DNA of 64,000 nucleotides from Limnohabitans sp. 15K. GTDB lineage: Bacteria > Pseudomonadota > Gammaproteobacteria > Burkholderiales > Burkholderiaceae_C. Made by a program: the position numbers and the translations under genes. The stretch lies in contig NZ_NESM01000005.1 of NCBI RefSeq assembly GCF_002778285.1, forward strand, positions 1-64,000, read 5' to 3'. Below the pieces are notes generated by a model that saw nothing but the letters and a program-made list of their open reading frames with translations, did no database searches and was not told the origin of the DNA. Below are positions 1-12,008 of this stretch, piece after piece; within the stretch, counting starts at the first letter, position 1; the number at the start of each line of letters is the position of its first letter.

Positions 1-111
1 CAAAGTTCCCACGTTGATCACTCCCGGCCACCCTTGCTCAAAAAATGAGCAGGATAGGCCAATGAAGTGGCTCAAATTTGGATGCAAATTCCTCTCAAAG
101 TGGCTCAGTTT
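1..111. mobile_element. possible IS21-like insertion sequence end (partial)
   Basis: This short non-coding stretch holds two copies of AAGTGGCTCA (65-74 and 98-107, 33 bp apart) and a small hairpin GCTCA/TGAGC at 38-52. Short, spaced direct repeats at the tips are typical of IS21-family elements, where they bind the transposase IstA. No istA or istB gene lies inside the window; if this is an IS end, the element extends to the left. The identification rests on repeat style alone and is weak. Confidence 0.3.
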
Positions 112-1386
112 TTAAGGCCAATCAACAGGGCGCACTCGGCTGCTAGAACCACCATCACCGATCGCCCCAGCTTTTACCGCGCCACCTTTGGATGCACGGG
201 CTTTTTTGGCGAGCCATTCCTTGAGCGACAACACACGCTCTTTCCAGACAGGTTTACCGCGCAAGTCTGGAAACCTTTCTCGCTGGTGCACTTGTTTCGT
301 TTTGCCTTGAAGCGTGCTCGAAGGGTCTTTCTCAATGAGGGGTTGATCCTTTTTGTCTCGAGATGAGCCTGTGATTTCTGATTTGTCGTTTGGCTGTTGA
401 TGCTGGGTGTACTGGGGTTTGATTCTGCTGTCGGCCGAAACGTATTTCAATGATTTAAAGGGAAAGGCATGGCTACAGCTGTTGATGCCGTAGACAAGAA
501 AGGTCTGGTTGGGTTTCCCTTGGTAGGAGAGCCACTTGCCGCTCACGTCCAGAAATGTGTTGCCCTCAAAAGGGAAGAAGCTTTGAATGAACGCTGGATC
601 CCCAGTGCTTTTGGCTTTGAGCATGGATACGCTGTCCATGGCAGCGGATCGCCAAGCCACAGGATCCAGGCGGAGTCGACCTATGTCCGAGGCAGATCGA
701 CCTGACATGCCGTAGCCCAGCTTGAAAGACAGAAGCCCCGATTTGTGGTCGTAGCGGTCTTCGCTGTACAGGTTTTCACGTCTGAGTTGCGTCGAGAAAA
801 TTTGCCGCAGAAGCGAGCTGCTGGACCCAAAGTAAAAACGGATCAGCTCGACGCACGGGACAATCAATCGGCGTCCGTCTGGCAGATTGGCCCTCAGGCA
901 ATAGCTGTGCGTGGCATTCATGTGCCAGGGGTGTTCTGATATGGGGATCAGAAACCCGGCTTTGTCGGGGTTAAGGCCAGCTTTGATGAAGTCGATGGTG
1001 GTGCGGTCAATCCGGAGCTTTCTGAAGTTCTCGCGGGTGTATTCGGGACTCAAAAACAGTTTTTTGCGGTGCCAGATGTCCCCGATTCGCAGGACCATCA
1101 GGGTGCCAATGCTGACCCAAATCCGTGTTTGGCCCTTGGCTTGGGCGGTGCTGTGGGGCTGTAGCAAAACCTCGGGCTCGGCGCTGAAGTTGGATTCAGT
1201 GACTTTAGAGAGGTAAATCAGGATCGAGGGGTGTTTGCGGCGGGTGTACCGGTCTGGATAAGCAACCTCCCCAAACCAGTCCACTCGCCAGTAGGCATCG
1301 TCATTCGGGAATGCCGCGATATTTAGGGGCTCCTCTGGAGCTCCCGGCGCAGAGTTTGTTTCACCGCTGGTTGTGGATTCAAGCAA
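112..1386 (-). CDS. hypothetical protein, probable mobile-element cargo
   Basis: A 424-residue protein that I do not recognise. The frame opens at a TTG at 1386; an in-frame stop lies just upstream and there is no ATG near the front, so the start is uncertain. It has no signal peptide or membrane segment. The middle carries a run reading RFYFGSSSSLL. The last ~100 residues are low-complexity, rich in Lys, Gln, Ser and Gly, and probably disordered. Base composition is more A/T-rich than the lip genes next door. It sits between a possible IS end and a 20-bp repeat array, so it is probably cargo or an accessory gene of an inserted element. That role is inferred from position only. Confidence 0.55.
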   Translation of the reverse strand: MLESTTSGETNSAPGAPEEPLNIAAFPNDDAYWRVDWFGEVAYPDRYTRRKHPSILIYLSKVTESNFSAEPEVLLQPHSTAQAKGQTRIWVSIGTLMVLRIGDIWHRKKLFLSPEYTRENFRKLRIDRTTIDFIKAGLNPDKAGFLIPISEHPWHMNATHSYCLRANLPDGRRLIVPCVELIRFYFGSSSSLLRQIFSTQLRRENLYSEDRYDHKSGLLSFKLGYGMSGRSASDIGRLRLDPVAWRSAAMDSVSMLKAKSTGDPAFIQSFFPFEGNTFLDVSGKWLSYQGKPNQTFLVYGINSCSHAFPFKSLKYVSADSRIKPQYTQHQQPNDKSEITGSSRDKKDQPLIEKDPSSTLQGKTKQVHQRERFPDLRGKPVWKERVLSLKEWLAKKARASKGGAVKAGAIGDGGSSSRVRPVDWP

Positions 1387-1399
1387 AAACTACCCCGAC

Positions 1400-1414
1400 A
1401 AGTATTGAATACTT
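1400..1414. promoter_or_regulatory. palindrome upstream of the 424-aa gene, possible operator
   Basis: AAGTATT-G-AATACTT, with perfect 7-bp arms around a single central base, lies 14 bp upstream of the TTG start of the minus-strand gene at 112-1386. Position and symmetry suit a repressor or activator site in that gene's promoter. No cognate regulator is visible nearby. Confidence 0.35.
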
Positions 1415-1444
1415 AGTCAGTATATGGGGCGGTCATGCCTTCAA

Positions 1445-1468
1445 ATGCTCAACAGCCTTTATGAGCAT
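1445..1468. repeat. inverted repeat / hairpin
   Basis: ATGCTCA (1445-1451) and TGAGCAT (1462-1468) form a perfect 7-bp stem with a 10-nt loop. It lies between the 20-bp repeat array and the promoter side of the 424-aa gene. It could be a structural part of a mobile-element end. There is no T-tract on either strand to make it a terminator. Confidence 0.4.
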
Positions 1469-1490
1469 TAAAAGTTCCTTGGTGGATAGA

Positions 1491-1570
1491 TTTTTCCCAT
1501 TATTCGCGGAAATTTCCCATCATTTACGGAACTTTCCCATTTTCTACAGACCTTTCACATTTATTTGCGC
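1491..1570. repeat. four tandem imperfect 20-bp repeats, probable transposon end
   Basis: Four units of exactly 20 bp start at 1491, 1511, 1531 and 1551. They share the core TTTCCCAT (TTTCACAT in the fourth) at offset 3-10; the first three end in CGGA or CAGA. Neighbouring units 1/2 and 2/3 match at 15 of 20 positions; unit 4 is weaker (12 of 20 against unit 3). Arrays of ~20-bp transposase-binding sites are typical of Tn7/Mu-type element ends. Read from lipA, the outer edge begins TGTGAAAGG at 1559, which fits the 5'-TG...CA-3' rule for such ends. The array supplies the lipA stop codon. Confidence 0.6.
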
Positions 1571-2551
1571 CGAGTGGGCTTGTTGGTCTGCGTGGTAACT
1601 GCTGCGCACCATGGCACCCACGGCTGCGTGCGAAAAGCCCATTTCGTAGGCCTTGGCTTCGAACATCTTGAACGTGTCGGGGTGCACGTAACGGCGCACC
1701 GGCAGGTGGCTGTTGCTGGGGGCCAGGTACTGGCCAATGGTCAGCATTTCAATGTTGTGCGCCCGCATGTCCCGCATGACTTCGATGATTTCTTCGTCCG
1801 TCTCGCCCAGGCCGACCATCAGGCCGCTCTTGGTGGGCACGTTCGGGAACAGTGCTTTGAATTTTTTCAGCAGGTTCAGTGAGAACTGGTAGTCCGAGCC
1901 TGGGCGTGCTTCTTTGTAGAGGCGCGGCACGGTTTCCATGTTGTGGTTCATCACGTCCGGCGGCGCGGCTTTCAGGATCTCGAGTGCGCGGTCATCGCGG
2001 CCTCGGAAGTCGGGCACCAGCACTTCGATCTGGGTGGTGGGCGAGAGTTCGCGGGTTTTGCGGATGCATTCGACAAAGTGCCCGGCACCGCCGTCGCGCA
2101 GGTCGTCACGGTCGACGCTGGTGATGACCACATATTGCAGCTTGAGCTGCGCGATGGTCTTGGCCAGGTTGTCGGGTTCGTTCACATCCAGCGGATCTGG
2201 GCGGCCGTGGCCCACGTCGCAAAACGGGCAACGGCGTGTGCACTTGTCGCCCATGATCATGAAGGTGGCTGTGCCTTTGCCAAAGCATTCACCGATGTTG
2301 GGGCAGCTGGCCTCTTCGCACACGGTGACCAATTTGTTGGCGCGCAGCACGTCCTTGATTTCGTAAAAGCGCGTGGTGGGCGAGGCCGCTTTCACGCGGA
2401 TCCAGTCGGGTTTTTTGAGCACCTCAGCCGCTTCGACTTTGACGGGGATGCGCGAGAGCTTGGCCGCGGCTTTTTGCTTGGCCATGGGGTCGTAGTTTTC
2501 AACGCTTTGTACTTCGCGGACCACGGTGCGTTCGGTCGGGGTATTGCTCAT
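1544..2551 (-). CDS. lipA: lipoyl synthase
   Basis: Radical-SAM enzyme that inserts two sulfurs into octanoyl groups on lipoyl domains of pyruvate and 2-oxoglutarate dehydrogenases. The auxiliary cluster ligands (C-x4-C-x5-C in [12 protein letters not shown]), the radical-SAM motif CTRRCPFC and the RSSY motif near the C-terminus are all present. The ATG at 2551 gives 335 aa; the upstream in-frame extension is not conserved in style. The usual C-terminal region ends near QQAHSA. The following residues QINVKGL and the TAG stop come from the 20-bp repeat array, so the last few residues look replaced by an insertion. lipB lies 43 bp upstream on the same strand. Confidence 0.96.
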   Translation of the reverse strand: MSNTPTERTVVREVQSVENYDPMAKQKAAAKLSRIPVKVEAAEVLKKPDWIRVKAASPTTRFYEIKDVLRANKLVTVCEEASCPNIGECFGKGTATFMIMGDKCTRRCPFCDVGHGRPDPLDVNEPDNLAKTIAQLKLQYVVITSVDRDDLRDGGAGHFVECIRKTRELSPTTQIEVLVPDFRGRDDRALEILKAAPPDVMNHNMETVPRLYKEARPGSDYQFSLNLLKKFKALFPNVPTKSGLMVGLGETDEEIIEVMRDMRAHNIEMLTIGQYLAPSNSHLPVRRYVHPDTFKMFEAKAYEMGFSHAAVGAMVRSSYHADQQAHSAQINVKGL

Positions 2552-2594
2552 CGGATTCTTTCGGTCGCCGTTTGGCGGCAGGTCAGGGGGCGTT

Positions 2595-3257
2595 TCACAG
2601 GCGGGCGGCGAGTTGGCCAGCCAGCACTCGGGCAGCTTCTTCCCAGGTGGTTTCAACACCGATTGTAAAAAGGTCCACCGTTTTCAGGCCGGCATAGCCG
2701 CAGGGGTTGATACGGTCAAAGGGTTGAAGGTCCATGGCCACGTTCAGGGCCGCGCCATGGTAGGTGCAGTGGCGGCTGACCTTGATGCCTAAAGCGCTGA
2801 TTTTGCCCAAGCCCTTGAACGGGTCGTTTGCTGGGCTCGGGCCCATCAGGGCCGCGTGACTGAAGGGGTCGTCCAAGCGCACATAAATGCCTGGCGCACC
2901 CGACACCCGGTGGCCTGTCACGCCGAAGTGGGCCAGTGTGCGGATGATCGACTCTTCCAGCTTGAAGACGTATTCTTTGACGTAGTAACCCGCGCGTTGC
3001 AGGTTCACCAAGGGGTAAGCCATGACTTGCCCGGGGCCGTGATAGGTGACTTGCCCACCCCGGTTGGTCTGCACCACCGGAATGTCGCCGGGCATCAACA
3101 GGTGTGCAGCTTGCCCCGCCAGCCCTTGGGTGAACACCGGGGGGTGTTCGCAGAGCCAGAGTTCATTGGGCGTGCCCGGCGTGCGCTCCGCGGTGAAGGC
3201 CTGCATGGCCTCGTAGGTCGGCAGGTAGTCCACCTGCCCGAGCAACCGGATGTCCAT
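2595..3257 (-). CDS. lipB: octanoyl-[acyl carrier protein]:protein octanoyltransferase
   Basis: Transfers octanoate from acyl carrier protein to lipoyl domains, the step before LipA. The family signature [12 protein letters not shown] is present. The catalytic pair sits in [18 protein letters not shown] (acyl-accepting Cys and the upstream Lys). The length of 220 aa is normal. The ATG at 3257 is preferred over a TTG two codons upstream; it follows the DUF493 stop after 2 nt, so translation is probably coupled. It forms a minus-strand operon with the DUF493 gene and lipA. Confidence 0.95.
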   Translation of the reverse strand: MDIRLLGQVDYLPTYEAMQAFTAERTPGTPNELWLCEHPPVFTQGLAGQAAHLLMPGDIPVVQTNRGGQVTYHGPGQVMAYPLVNLQRAGYYVKEYVFKLEESIIRTLAHFGVTGHRVSGAPGIYVRLDDPFSHAALMGPSPANDPFKGLGKISALGIKVSRHCTYHGAALNVAMDLQPFDRINPCGYAGLKTVDLFTIGVETTWEEAARVLAGQLAARL

Positions 3258-3259
3258 GC

Positions 3260-3559
3260 TCAAAGGACGATCTTCACCATGGGGTGCGAGGTCAGAGCGC
3301 GGTACAGGTCGTCGAGTTGTTCGCGGCTGGTGGCAGTGATGTTGAGCGTCACGCCCAGGTAGTTGCCACCTTTGCTGGGGCGCAGTTCAATGGTGTGGGC
3401 GTCAAAGCCAGGGTCGAACTGCAGCGCAACTTGGCACATGGCTTCGGCAAAGCCGTCCACCATGGCGCCCATGACCTTGATCGGGAAAATCGAAGGGTAT
3501 TCAATCAGGCTGTCTTTGCGCGGATCGGTGCCGTTGGGGGGGGTGGTGGAGGCGCTCAT
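3260..3559 (-). CDS. DUF493 / YbeD-family protein
   Basis: A small (99 aa) cytosolic protein of the YbeD/DUF493 family with a ferredoxin-like fold. The body from [15 protein letters not shown] to the HPMVKIVL end matches the family well. In E. coli ybeD also sits beside lipB, so the linkage is conserved, but the biochemical role is unknown; a regulatory role in lipoate metabolism is a guess from linkage. The start at 3559 has GGAATT just upstream. It abuts lipB with a 2-nt gap. Confidence 0.85.
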   Translation of the reverse strand: MSASTTPPNGTDPRKDSLIEYPSIFPIKVMGAMVDGFAEAMCQVALQFDPGFDAHTIELRPSKGGNYLGVTLNITATSREQLDDLYRALTSHPMVKIVL

Positions 3560-3584
3560 GGTGAATTCCGTTAGGGCAATAAGC

Positions 3585-4031
3585 TTAACGCCAGACGACA
3601 ACGGCCAAAACCGCCAACCAACTCAGGGCGAAATTGGTCAGCACCATGGGGTGAATTTGCCCCAGGGCTTTGCCCGCATTGGGCCAATCTTCGGACGCCA
3701 CGGCGGCTTTCAGGCGGCGAAAGGGCGCAAACCAAATGTGCGCAAAAATCAGGCACATCAAAACACCCAGCCCCGACATGGCGTGCCAGCCTCTGGGGGC
3801 GAGCTTCATGTCGGTCATGGACAGCATCCAGAAACCCGAAGCCAGAAGCACGGCGATGCCAATCCAGACCATGGTGAAAAAACGGGACAAGACTCCGGTC
3901 ATCAGGGCCAGGCGCTGCGGGGGCTGGAGTTGTTGGATGGCCACAGGACGCAAAGCCAGAATCACCAGCGCCATGCCGCCCATCCAAACGATGCCCGCGC
4001 TAAGGTGGAGAAATTTAAACCATTCGTACAT
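3585..4031 (-). CDS. CopD-like integral membrane protein
   Basis: A 148-aa protein with about four membrane helices, beginning MYEWFKFLHLSAGIVWMGG. It matches the short CopD-domain/DUF-type membrane family, with a conserved His in helix 1 (FLHLSAGIVWMG). Full-length CopD takes part in copper uptake, but short members may instead be heme- or metal-binding membrane proteins. The ATG at 4031 is preferred to a TTG 13 codons upstream. It is the first gene of the minus-strand run CopD-like, DUF493, lipB, lipA. The substrate is unknown. Confidence 0.7.
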   Translation of the reverse strand: MYEWFKFLHLSAGIVWMGGMALVILALRPVAIQQLQPPQRLALMTGVLSRFFTMVWIGIAVLLASGFWMLSMTDMKLAPRGWHAMSGLGVLMCLIFAHIWFAPFRRLKAAVASEDWPNAGKALGQIHPMVLTNFALSWLAVLAVVVWR

Positions 4032-4223
4032 ATGGGGGTCTTCGCAGTGGGTCGATAAAAAGGCGTGCAAGCCATCAAGAAGCTATTGTCACGGTACTGG
4101 ATCCAGGCAAAGCCTGTGACTTGCAAGGAATAGGGTCAAAAAAATGAAGAAGCGCGGGTTTTTACGTATAGAATCAGAGGCTTTGCAAGATTCGATGCAC
4201 GTTTAACCTGGGTGCCATTTGAG

Positions 4224-4742
4224 ATGACCAAAATCGCCTCAACTTCTAAAGCAGGCTCAGGTGAAGCGAAATCAAGTGCTGTAGATGCTGTCACTGAGCC
4301 TGAATTCAAGCCCCTGACAGCCGATGAGGCGCAGGCTTGGCGGCTGAACAATCCAGCCATCATGCCCTGGCGAATCATTGGTTTGCAGATGGGCGTAGGT
4401 GCCTTGATGGTTTTGCTGACTTGGTTGCTGATGGATCCGCCTCAAATGGCTGCTTCAGTGGCTTGGGGCGTGGTTGCAGTGGTGATACCTGCCATGGTGT
4501 TTGTCAGGGCTTTGAGCCGACAAATACAATTTGGCAAGCCGAAATCTGCGTTGATGGGTTTGTTTGTGTGGGAATTGGTCAAAATTGTGTTGACCGTGGC
4601 GCTGCTTTTGGTGGCGCCCAAAGTGATACCTGATTTGAGCTGGCTTGCCCTGGTGGCCAGCTTCGTGGTGACGACAAAGGTGTACTGGCTGGCCATGGTG
4701 CTGGGCTGGGTACAACGAAAATCGAAGCCGACTATTTTTTGA
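4224..4742 (+). CDS. atpI: ATP synthase subunit I
   Basis: Small accessory membrane protein (172 aa) thought to help assemble the c-ring. It has a charged, Ala-rich N-terminal tail of ~50 residues and four hydrophobic helices. It is the first gene of the atp operon, as in most proteobacteria. The ATG at 4224 is chosen; a GTG four codons earlier is possible. About 50 bp upstream there is a TATAGAAT (4167-4174) that could be a -10 element, but no good -35 accompanies it. atpB follows after 15 bp. Confidence 0.82.
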   Translation: MTKIASTSKAGSGEAKSSAVDAVTEPEFKPLTADEAQAWRLNNPAIMPWRIIGLQMGVGALMVLLTWLLMDPPQMAASVAWGVVAVVIPAMVFVRALSRQIQFGKPKSALMGLFVWELVKIVLTVALLLVAPKVIPDLSWLALVASFVVTTKVYWLAMVLGWVQRKSKPTIF

Positions 4743-4754
4743 ACTGATTGGTGA

Positions 4755-5636
<882 letters not shown>

Positions 5637-5683
5637 TGACTCTTTTTCCCTCGTTTCTCGTTTCTTTTTCCAATCACTTTTAG

Positions 5684-5941
<258 letters not shown>

Positions 5942-5977
5942 TCCACGTACCTCTTCCAACAGAAGAAGGATTGAACC

Positions 5978-6448
5978 GTGAACATTAACGCTACTCTGTT
6001 CATTCAGATGATCGTTTTTGCGATTCTGGTGTGGTTCACGATGAAATTCGTGTGGCCCCCGATCACAAAAGCGCTCGATGAACGAGCACTGAAAATCGCT
6101 GACGGCCTCGCTGCCGCCGACAAAGCCAAAGCCGAACTCAGCAACGCCAATGCGCGTGTTGAGGCCGAATTGGCCCAGTCGCGCACCGAGTCGGCTTCGC
6201 GCTTGGCAGACGCCGAGCGCCGTGCAAATGGCATCGTTGACGAAGCCAAAACACGTGCCACCGAAGAAGGCAACAAGATCATCGCCGCTGCTAAAGCTGA
6301 AGCTGAGCAGGAAGCTGTCAAAGCGCGAGAAGCCCTGCGTGAGCAGGTCGCAGCTTTGGCCGTGAAAGGCGCCGAGCAGATTCTCCGCAAGGAAGTCAAC
6401 GCCGGTGTCCACGCTGATCTGCTGAGCCGCCTCAAGACCGAGCTGTAA
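5978..6448 (+). CDS. atpF: ATP synthase F0 subunit b
   Basis: Peripheral-stalk subunit, 156 aa. It has an N-terminal membrane helix ([19 protein letters not shown]) followed by a long Ala/Glu/Lys-rich helix that dimerises and reaches the F1 head. It starts with GTG at 5978 behind AGAAGAAGGA. There is one b subunit, as normal for non-photosynthetic bacteria. atpH follows 22 bp downstream. Confidence 0.95.
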   Translation: MNINATLFIQMIVFAILVWFTMKFVWPPITKALDERALKIADGLAAADKAKAELSNANARVEAELAQSRTESASRLADAERRANGIVDEAKTRATEEGNKIIAAAKAEAEQEAVKAREALREQVAALAVKGAEQILRKEVNAGVHADLLSRLKTEL

Positions 6449-6470
6449 GAAGCTCAAGCCAGAGAAGACC

Positions 6471-7001
6471 ATGGCAGAACTTGCTACCATCGCACGCCCT
6501 TATGCCGAAGCGCTTTTCAAGGCGCAGGCATCCGACCTTGCTGGCGCGGCCGCTTGGCTGGACGAACTGGCTGCTGTTGCCGAAAACGCGCAATTGCAAC
6601 AGTTTGTCGACAGTCCCAAAGTGTCCGATGAGCAGGCATTTGAGCTGATCTCTGGCGTGCTGCGCACAGCACTGCCTGAGGCTGGTAAGAACTTCCTGCA
6701 TCTGGTGATCGAAAACCGCCGTCTCAGTGCACTGCCTGTCGTTGCACAGCAGTACCGGGCACTGATGAATGCGCAAAGTGGCACTGCTGATGCAGTGGTT
6801 TACAGCGCATTTCCCATCGACACTTCGGCTTTGGCTGACTTGTCGTCCACGCTTGAAAAACGCTTTGCGCGCAAGCTCAATGTGAGTGTCGAGCTCGATG
6901 CTGCCTTGATCGGTGGTATTCGTGTGGTGGTGGGTGACGAGGTGCTCGACACCTCCGTCAAGGCCCGACTGGAACAAATGAAATCGGCCCTCACCGCATA
7001 A
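6471..7001 (+). CDS. atpH: ATP synthase F1 subunit delta
   Basis: A 176-aa stalk subunit connecting the b dimer to the top of the alpha/beta head (OSCP in mitochondria). The N-terminal helical domain starts [15 protein letters not shown]. The C-terminal signature [20 protein letters not shown] is intact. It sits in the standard position between atpF and atpA. Confidence 0.95.
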   Translation: MAELATIARPYAEALFKAQASDLAGAAAWLDELAAVAENAQLQQFVDSPKVSDEQAFELISGVLRTALPEAGKNFLHLVIENRRLSALPVVAQQYRALMNAQSGTADAVVYSAFPIDTSALADLSSTLEKRFARKLNVSVELDAALIGGIRVVVGDEVLDTSVKARLEQMKSALTA

Positions 7002-7043
7002 GCGGGTGAGACCGGACATATTTAAAGAAAGAAGGAAAGAGTC

Positions 7044-8597
7044 ATGCAACTCAATCCCGCAGAAATTTCTGAATTGATCAAGAGCCGCATCGAAGGGCTG
7101 TCCGCCAGCGCCGATATCCGCAACCAAGGCACCGTGGTGTCTGTGACCGACGGTATCGTTCGCGTCCACGGTTTGTCGGATGTGATGCAGGGCGAAATGC
7201 TCGAATTCCCCGCGACTGCTGATGGCGCTGCCACTTACGGTCTGGCCCTGAACCTTGAGCGTGACTCGGTCGGTGCTGTGATCTTGGGTGAGTACGAGCA
7301 CATCTCCGAAGGCGACACTGTCAAGTGCACAGGCCGTATTCTGGAAGTGCCCGTGGGTCCTGAATTGATTGGCCGCGTGGTGAACGCTTTGGGTCAGCCG
7401 ATTGACGGCAAAGGCCCCATCAACGCCAAGATGACCGACGTGATCGAAAAAGTCGCCCCTGGCGTGATCGCACGTAAATCCGTGGATCAGCCCATGCAAA
7501 CTGGCCTGAAGTCGATCGACTCCATGGTGCCCGTGGGCCGTGGCCAGCGCGAACTGATCATTGGCGACCGTCAGACTGGCAAAACTGCCGTCGCGATCGA
7601 CGCCATCATCAACCAAAAAGGTCAGAACATGACCTGCGTTTACGTCGCGATTGGCCAAAAAGCCTCGTCGATCAAAAACGTGGTGCGCGCGCTGGAACAA
7701 GCTGGCGCGATGGAATACACCATCGTCGTGGCAGCTTCTGCCTCTGAGTCTGCTGCGATGCAGTACGTGTCGGCCTACTCTGGTTGCACGATGGGTGAAT
7801 ACTTCCGTGACCGCGGCGAAGACGCTTTGATCGTTTATGACGATCTGTCCAAGCAAGCGGTTGCTTACCGTCAAGTGTCTTTGCTGTTGCGTCGCCCACC
7901 AGGCCGCGAAGCTTACCCTGGCGACGTGTTTTATCTCCACAGCCGTTTGCTCGAGCGCGCTGCCCGCGTGAACGCCGACTACGTCGAAGCTTTCACAAAA
8001 GGTGCAGTGACTGGCAAAACAGGTTCTTTGACGGCGTTGCCTATCATTGAAACCCAAGCCGGTGACGTGTCGGCCTTCGTGCCAACCAACGTGATTTCGA
8101 TCACCGACGGTCAGATCTTCTTGGAAACCAGCCTGTTCAACGCCGGTATCCGCCCTGCGATCAACGCCGGTATCTCGGTGTCGCGCGTGGGTAGTTCTGC
8201 TCAAACCAAGGTCATCAAGGGCCAGTCCGGCGGTATCCGTACCGACTTGGCCCAGTACCGTGAATTGGCAGCTTTTGCGCAGTTCGCTTCTGACTTGGAC
8301 GAATCCACACGCAAGCAGCTGGACCGCGGTGCCCGCGTGACCGAATTGCTCAAGCAAGCCCAGTACAGCCCCTTGTCCATCAGCTTGATGGGCGCCAGCT
8401 TGTTTGCTGTGAACAAAGGCTTCATGGACGACATCGATGTCAAGAAAGTCCTGGCGTTTGAGCACGGTTTGCACGCGTACCTGAAGGATAAGTGCGCCGC
8501 ATTGCTGGCCAAGATCGAGAGCTCCAAAGCTTTGGACAAAGAGGCAGAAGCCGAATTGAACACCGCTGTGGCCGCTTTCAAGAAAAGCTTTGCTTAA
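7044..8597 (+). CDS. atpA: ATP synthase F1 subunit alpha
   Basis: Non-catalytic nucleotide-binding subunit, 517 aa. The Walker A motif reads GDRQTGKT near residue 170. The family signature [17 protein letters not shown] is present and the C-terminal helical domain is complete. A good Shine-Dalgarno (AAAGAAGGAAAG) precedes the ATG. The N-terminal part [19 protein letters not shown] is normal for betaproteobacteria. Confidence 0.98.
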   Translation: MQLNPAEISELIKSRIEGLSASADIRNQGTVVSVTDGIVRVHGLSDVMQGEMLEFPATADGAATYGLALNLERDSVGAVILGEYEHISEGDTVKCTGRILEVPVGPELIGRVVNALGQPIDGKGPINAKMTDVIEKVAPGVIARKSVDQPMQTGLKSIDSMVPVGRGQRELIIGDRQTGKTAVAIDAIINQKGQNMTCVYVAIGQKASSIKNVVRALEQAGAMEYTIVVAASASESAAMQYVSAYSGCTMGEYFRDRGEDALIVYDDLSKQAVAYRQVSLLLRRPPGREAYPGDVFYLHSRLLERAARVNADYVEAFTKGAVTGKTGSLTALPIIETQAGDVSAFVPTNVISITDGQIFLETSLFNAGIRPAINAGISVSRVGSSAQTKVIKGQSGGIRTDLAQYRELAAFAQFASDLDESTRKQLDRGARVTELLKQAQYSPLSISLMGASLFAVNKGFMDDIDVKKVLAFEHGLHAYLKDKCAALLAKIESSKALDKEAEAELNTAVAAFKKSFA

Positions 8598-8624
8598 TTT
8601 CTACCTGATCAAAAGGAGCCACTG

Positions 8625-10954
<2,330 letters not shown>

Positions 10955-11024
10955 AGCAGCGCTTCGAGGTGGCTGATCCAGCCTCCTCGCAGCCCGCTTG
11001 AACGCACCTTTTTAAGGAGTAATC

Positions 11025-11438
11025 ATGAACACCATCCACGTTGATGTGGTCAGTGCCGAAGAGTCCATTTACTCGGGTGAAGCCCGGTTCGTGGCCTTGC
11101 CCGGTGAGTCTGGCGAACTGGGCATTTACCCGCGCCACACCCCCCTGATCACCCGCATCAAGGCCGGTTCGGTACGCATCGAGACGGCAGACGGCGGCGA
11201 GGAATTTGTTTTCGTTGCTGGCGGCATTCTGGAAGTGCAACCGGACTGCGTGACCGTGCTGTCTGACACCGCGATCCGCGGCAAAGACCTGGACGAAGAA
11301 AAAGCCAACGCAGCCAAGGCCTTGGCTGAAGAGGCTTTGAAGAACGCCAAAAGCGAAATCGATATGGCCCGTGCGACTTCAGAGCTGGCCGTATTGGCAG
11401 CGCAGTTGTCTGCACTGCGCAAGTACCGCAAAAAATAA
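11025..11438 (+). CDS. atpC: ATP synthase F1 subunit epsilon
   Basis: Rotor-base and regulatory subunit, 137 aa. The N-terminal beta-sandwich starts [18 protein letters not shown] and is followed by a two-helix C-terminal domain ending [19 protein letters not shown] precedes the ATG. It is the last gene of the operon and is followed within 45 bp by a strong terminator. Confidence 0.96.
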   Translation: MNTIHVDVVSAEESIYSGEARFVALPGESGELGIYPRHTPLITRIKAGSVRIETADGGEEFVFVAGGILEVQPDCVTVLSDTAIRGKDLDEEKANAAKALAEEALKNAKSEIDMARATSELAVLAAQLSALRKYRKK

Positions 11439-11477
11439 GTCACGGCTCAAACGGGGTGCATGCACCTTAACGACCAC

Positions 11478-11511
11478 AAAAACCCGGCACAGCCATGTGA
11501 CCGGGTTTTTT
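11478..11511 (+). terminator. rho-independent terminator of the atp operon
   Basis: AAAACCCGG and CCGGGTTTTTT form a G/C-rich stem extended by CAC/GTG with a one-base bulge around the loop, directly followed by a run of six Ts. It lies 40-70 bp behind the atpC stop. Confidence 0.85.
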
Positions 11512-11553
11512 GTTGCCGACCGCACATGGTGGACGTGTAGACTTCAAAACATC

Positions 11554-12003
11554 ATGAAACGAGCCAAACTCCAAGCAGCCATCGTGGGTGGAACCCCCGA
11601 TGACGTCGAACACAACTTCTATGAAGCCCTGCACAACGCCGACATCGAGCAACTCATGGGGTGTTGGGCCGAAGAGGACGACATTGTTTGCATTCACCCC
11701 GGCGGTCCCAGGCTGGTCGGGCAAGGCGCCATTCGAGCAACCTTTGAAAACATGTTTGCCAACGGCAGTGTGCAAGCCCACCCTGAGAGAATCCACAAAA
11801 TTGACTCCTTGGCCAGTGCGGTTCATCACTTGGTAGAACGCGTCGAGGTCATGACCCCGCAAGGGAAACAGCAAGCATTTGTGATTGCCACCAATGTTTA
11901 CCATAAAACCCCCCAAGGTTGGCGCATGGTGGCGCATCACGCGAGCCCCGGTACGCCCCATGATTCGGCCGATGTGGGCGTCAAAGCACAAGTGTTGCAT
12001 TGA
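11554..12003 (+). CDS. SnoaL-like / DUF4440 (NTF2-fold) protein
   Basis: A 149-aa cytosolic protein with an NTF2-like cone fold. The N-terminal part reads VEHNFYEALHNADIEQLMGCWAEED, then IHPGGPRLVGQGAIR, and a C-terminal strand GWRMVAHHAS. Proteins of this group bind small ligands or act as accessory folds; the partner is unknown. The ATG at 11554 is chosen; the frame is open further upstream but runs into the atpC terminator. The next gene starts 5 bp after its stop, so the two are probably co-transcribed. Confidence 0.75.
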   Translation: MKRAKLQAAIVGGTPDDVEHNFYEALHNADIEQLMGCWAEEDDIVCIHPGGPRLVGQGAIRATFENMFANGSVQAHPERIHKIDSLASAVHHLVERVEVMTPQGKQQAFVIATNVYHKTPQGWRMVAHHASPGTPHDSADVGVKAQVLH

Positions 12004-12008
12004 GCGGC

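Noticed and set aside
1491..1570. 20-bp repeats considered as a CRISPR array
   Set aside because: The units are directly adjacent with no spacers, diverge from each other and have no cas genes nearby.
6432..8474. 680-codon minus-strand frame opposite atpF/atpH/atpA
   Set aside because: His/Gln/Val-rich shadow of strongly biased plus-strand codons; no ribosome site or domain; the atp genes on the plus strand are certain.
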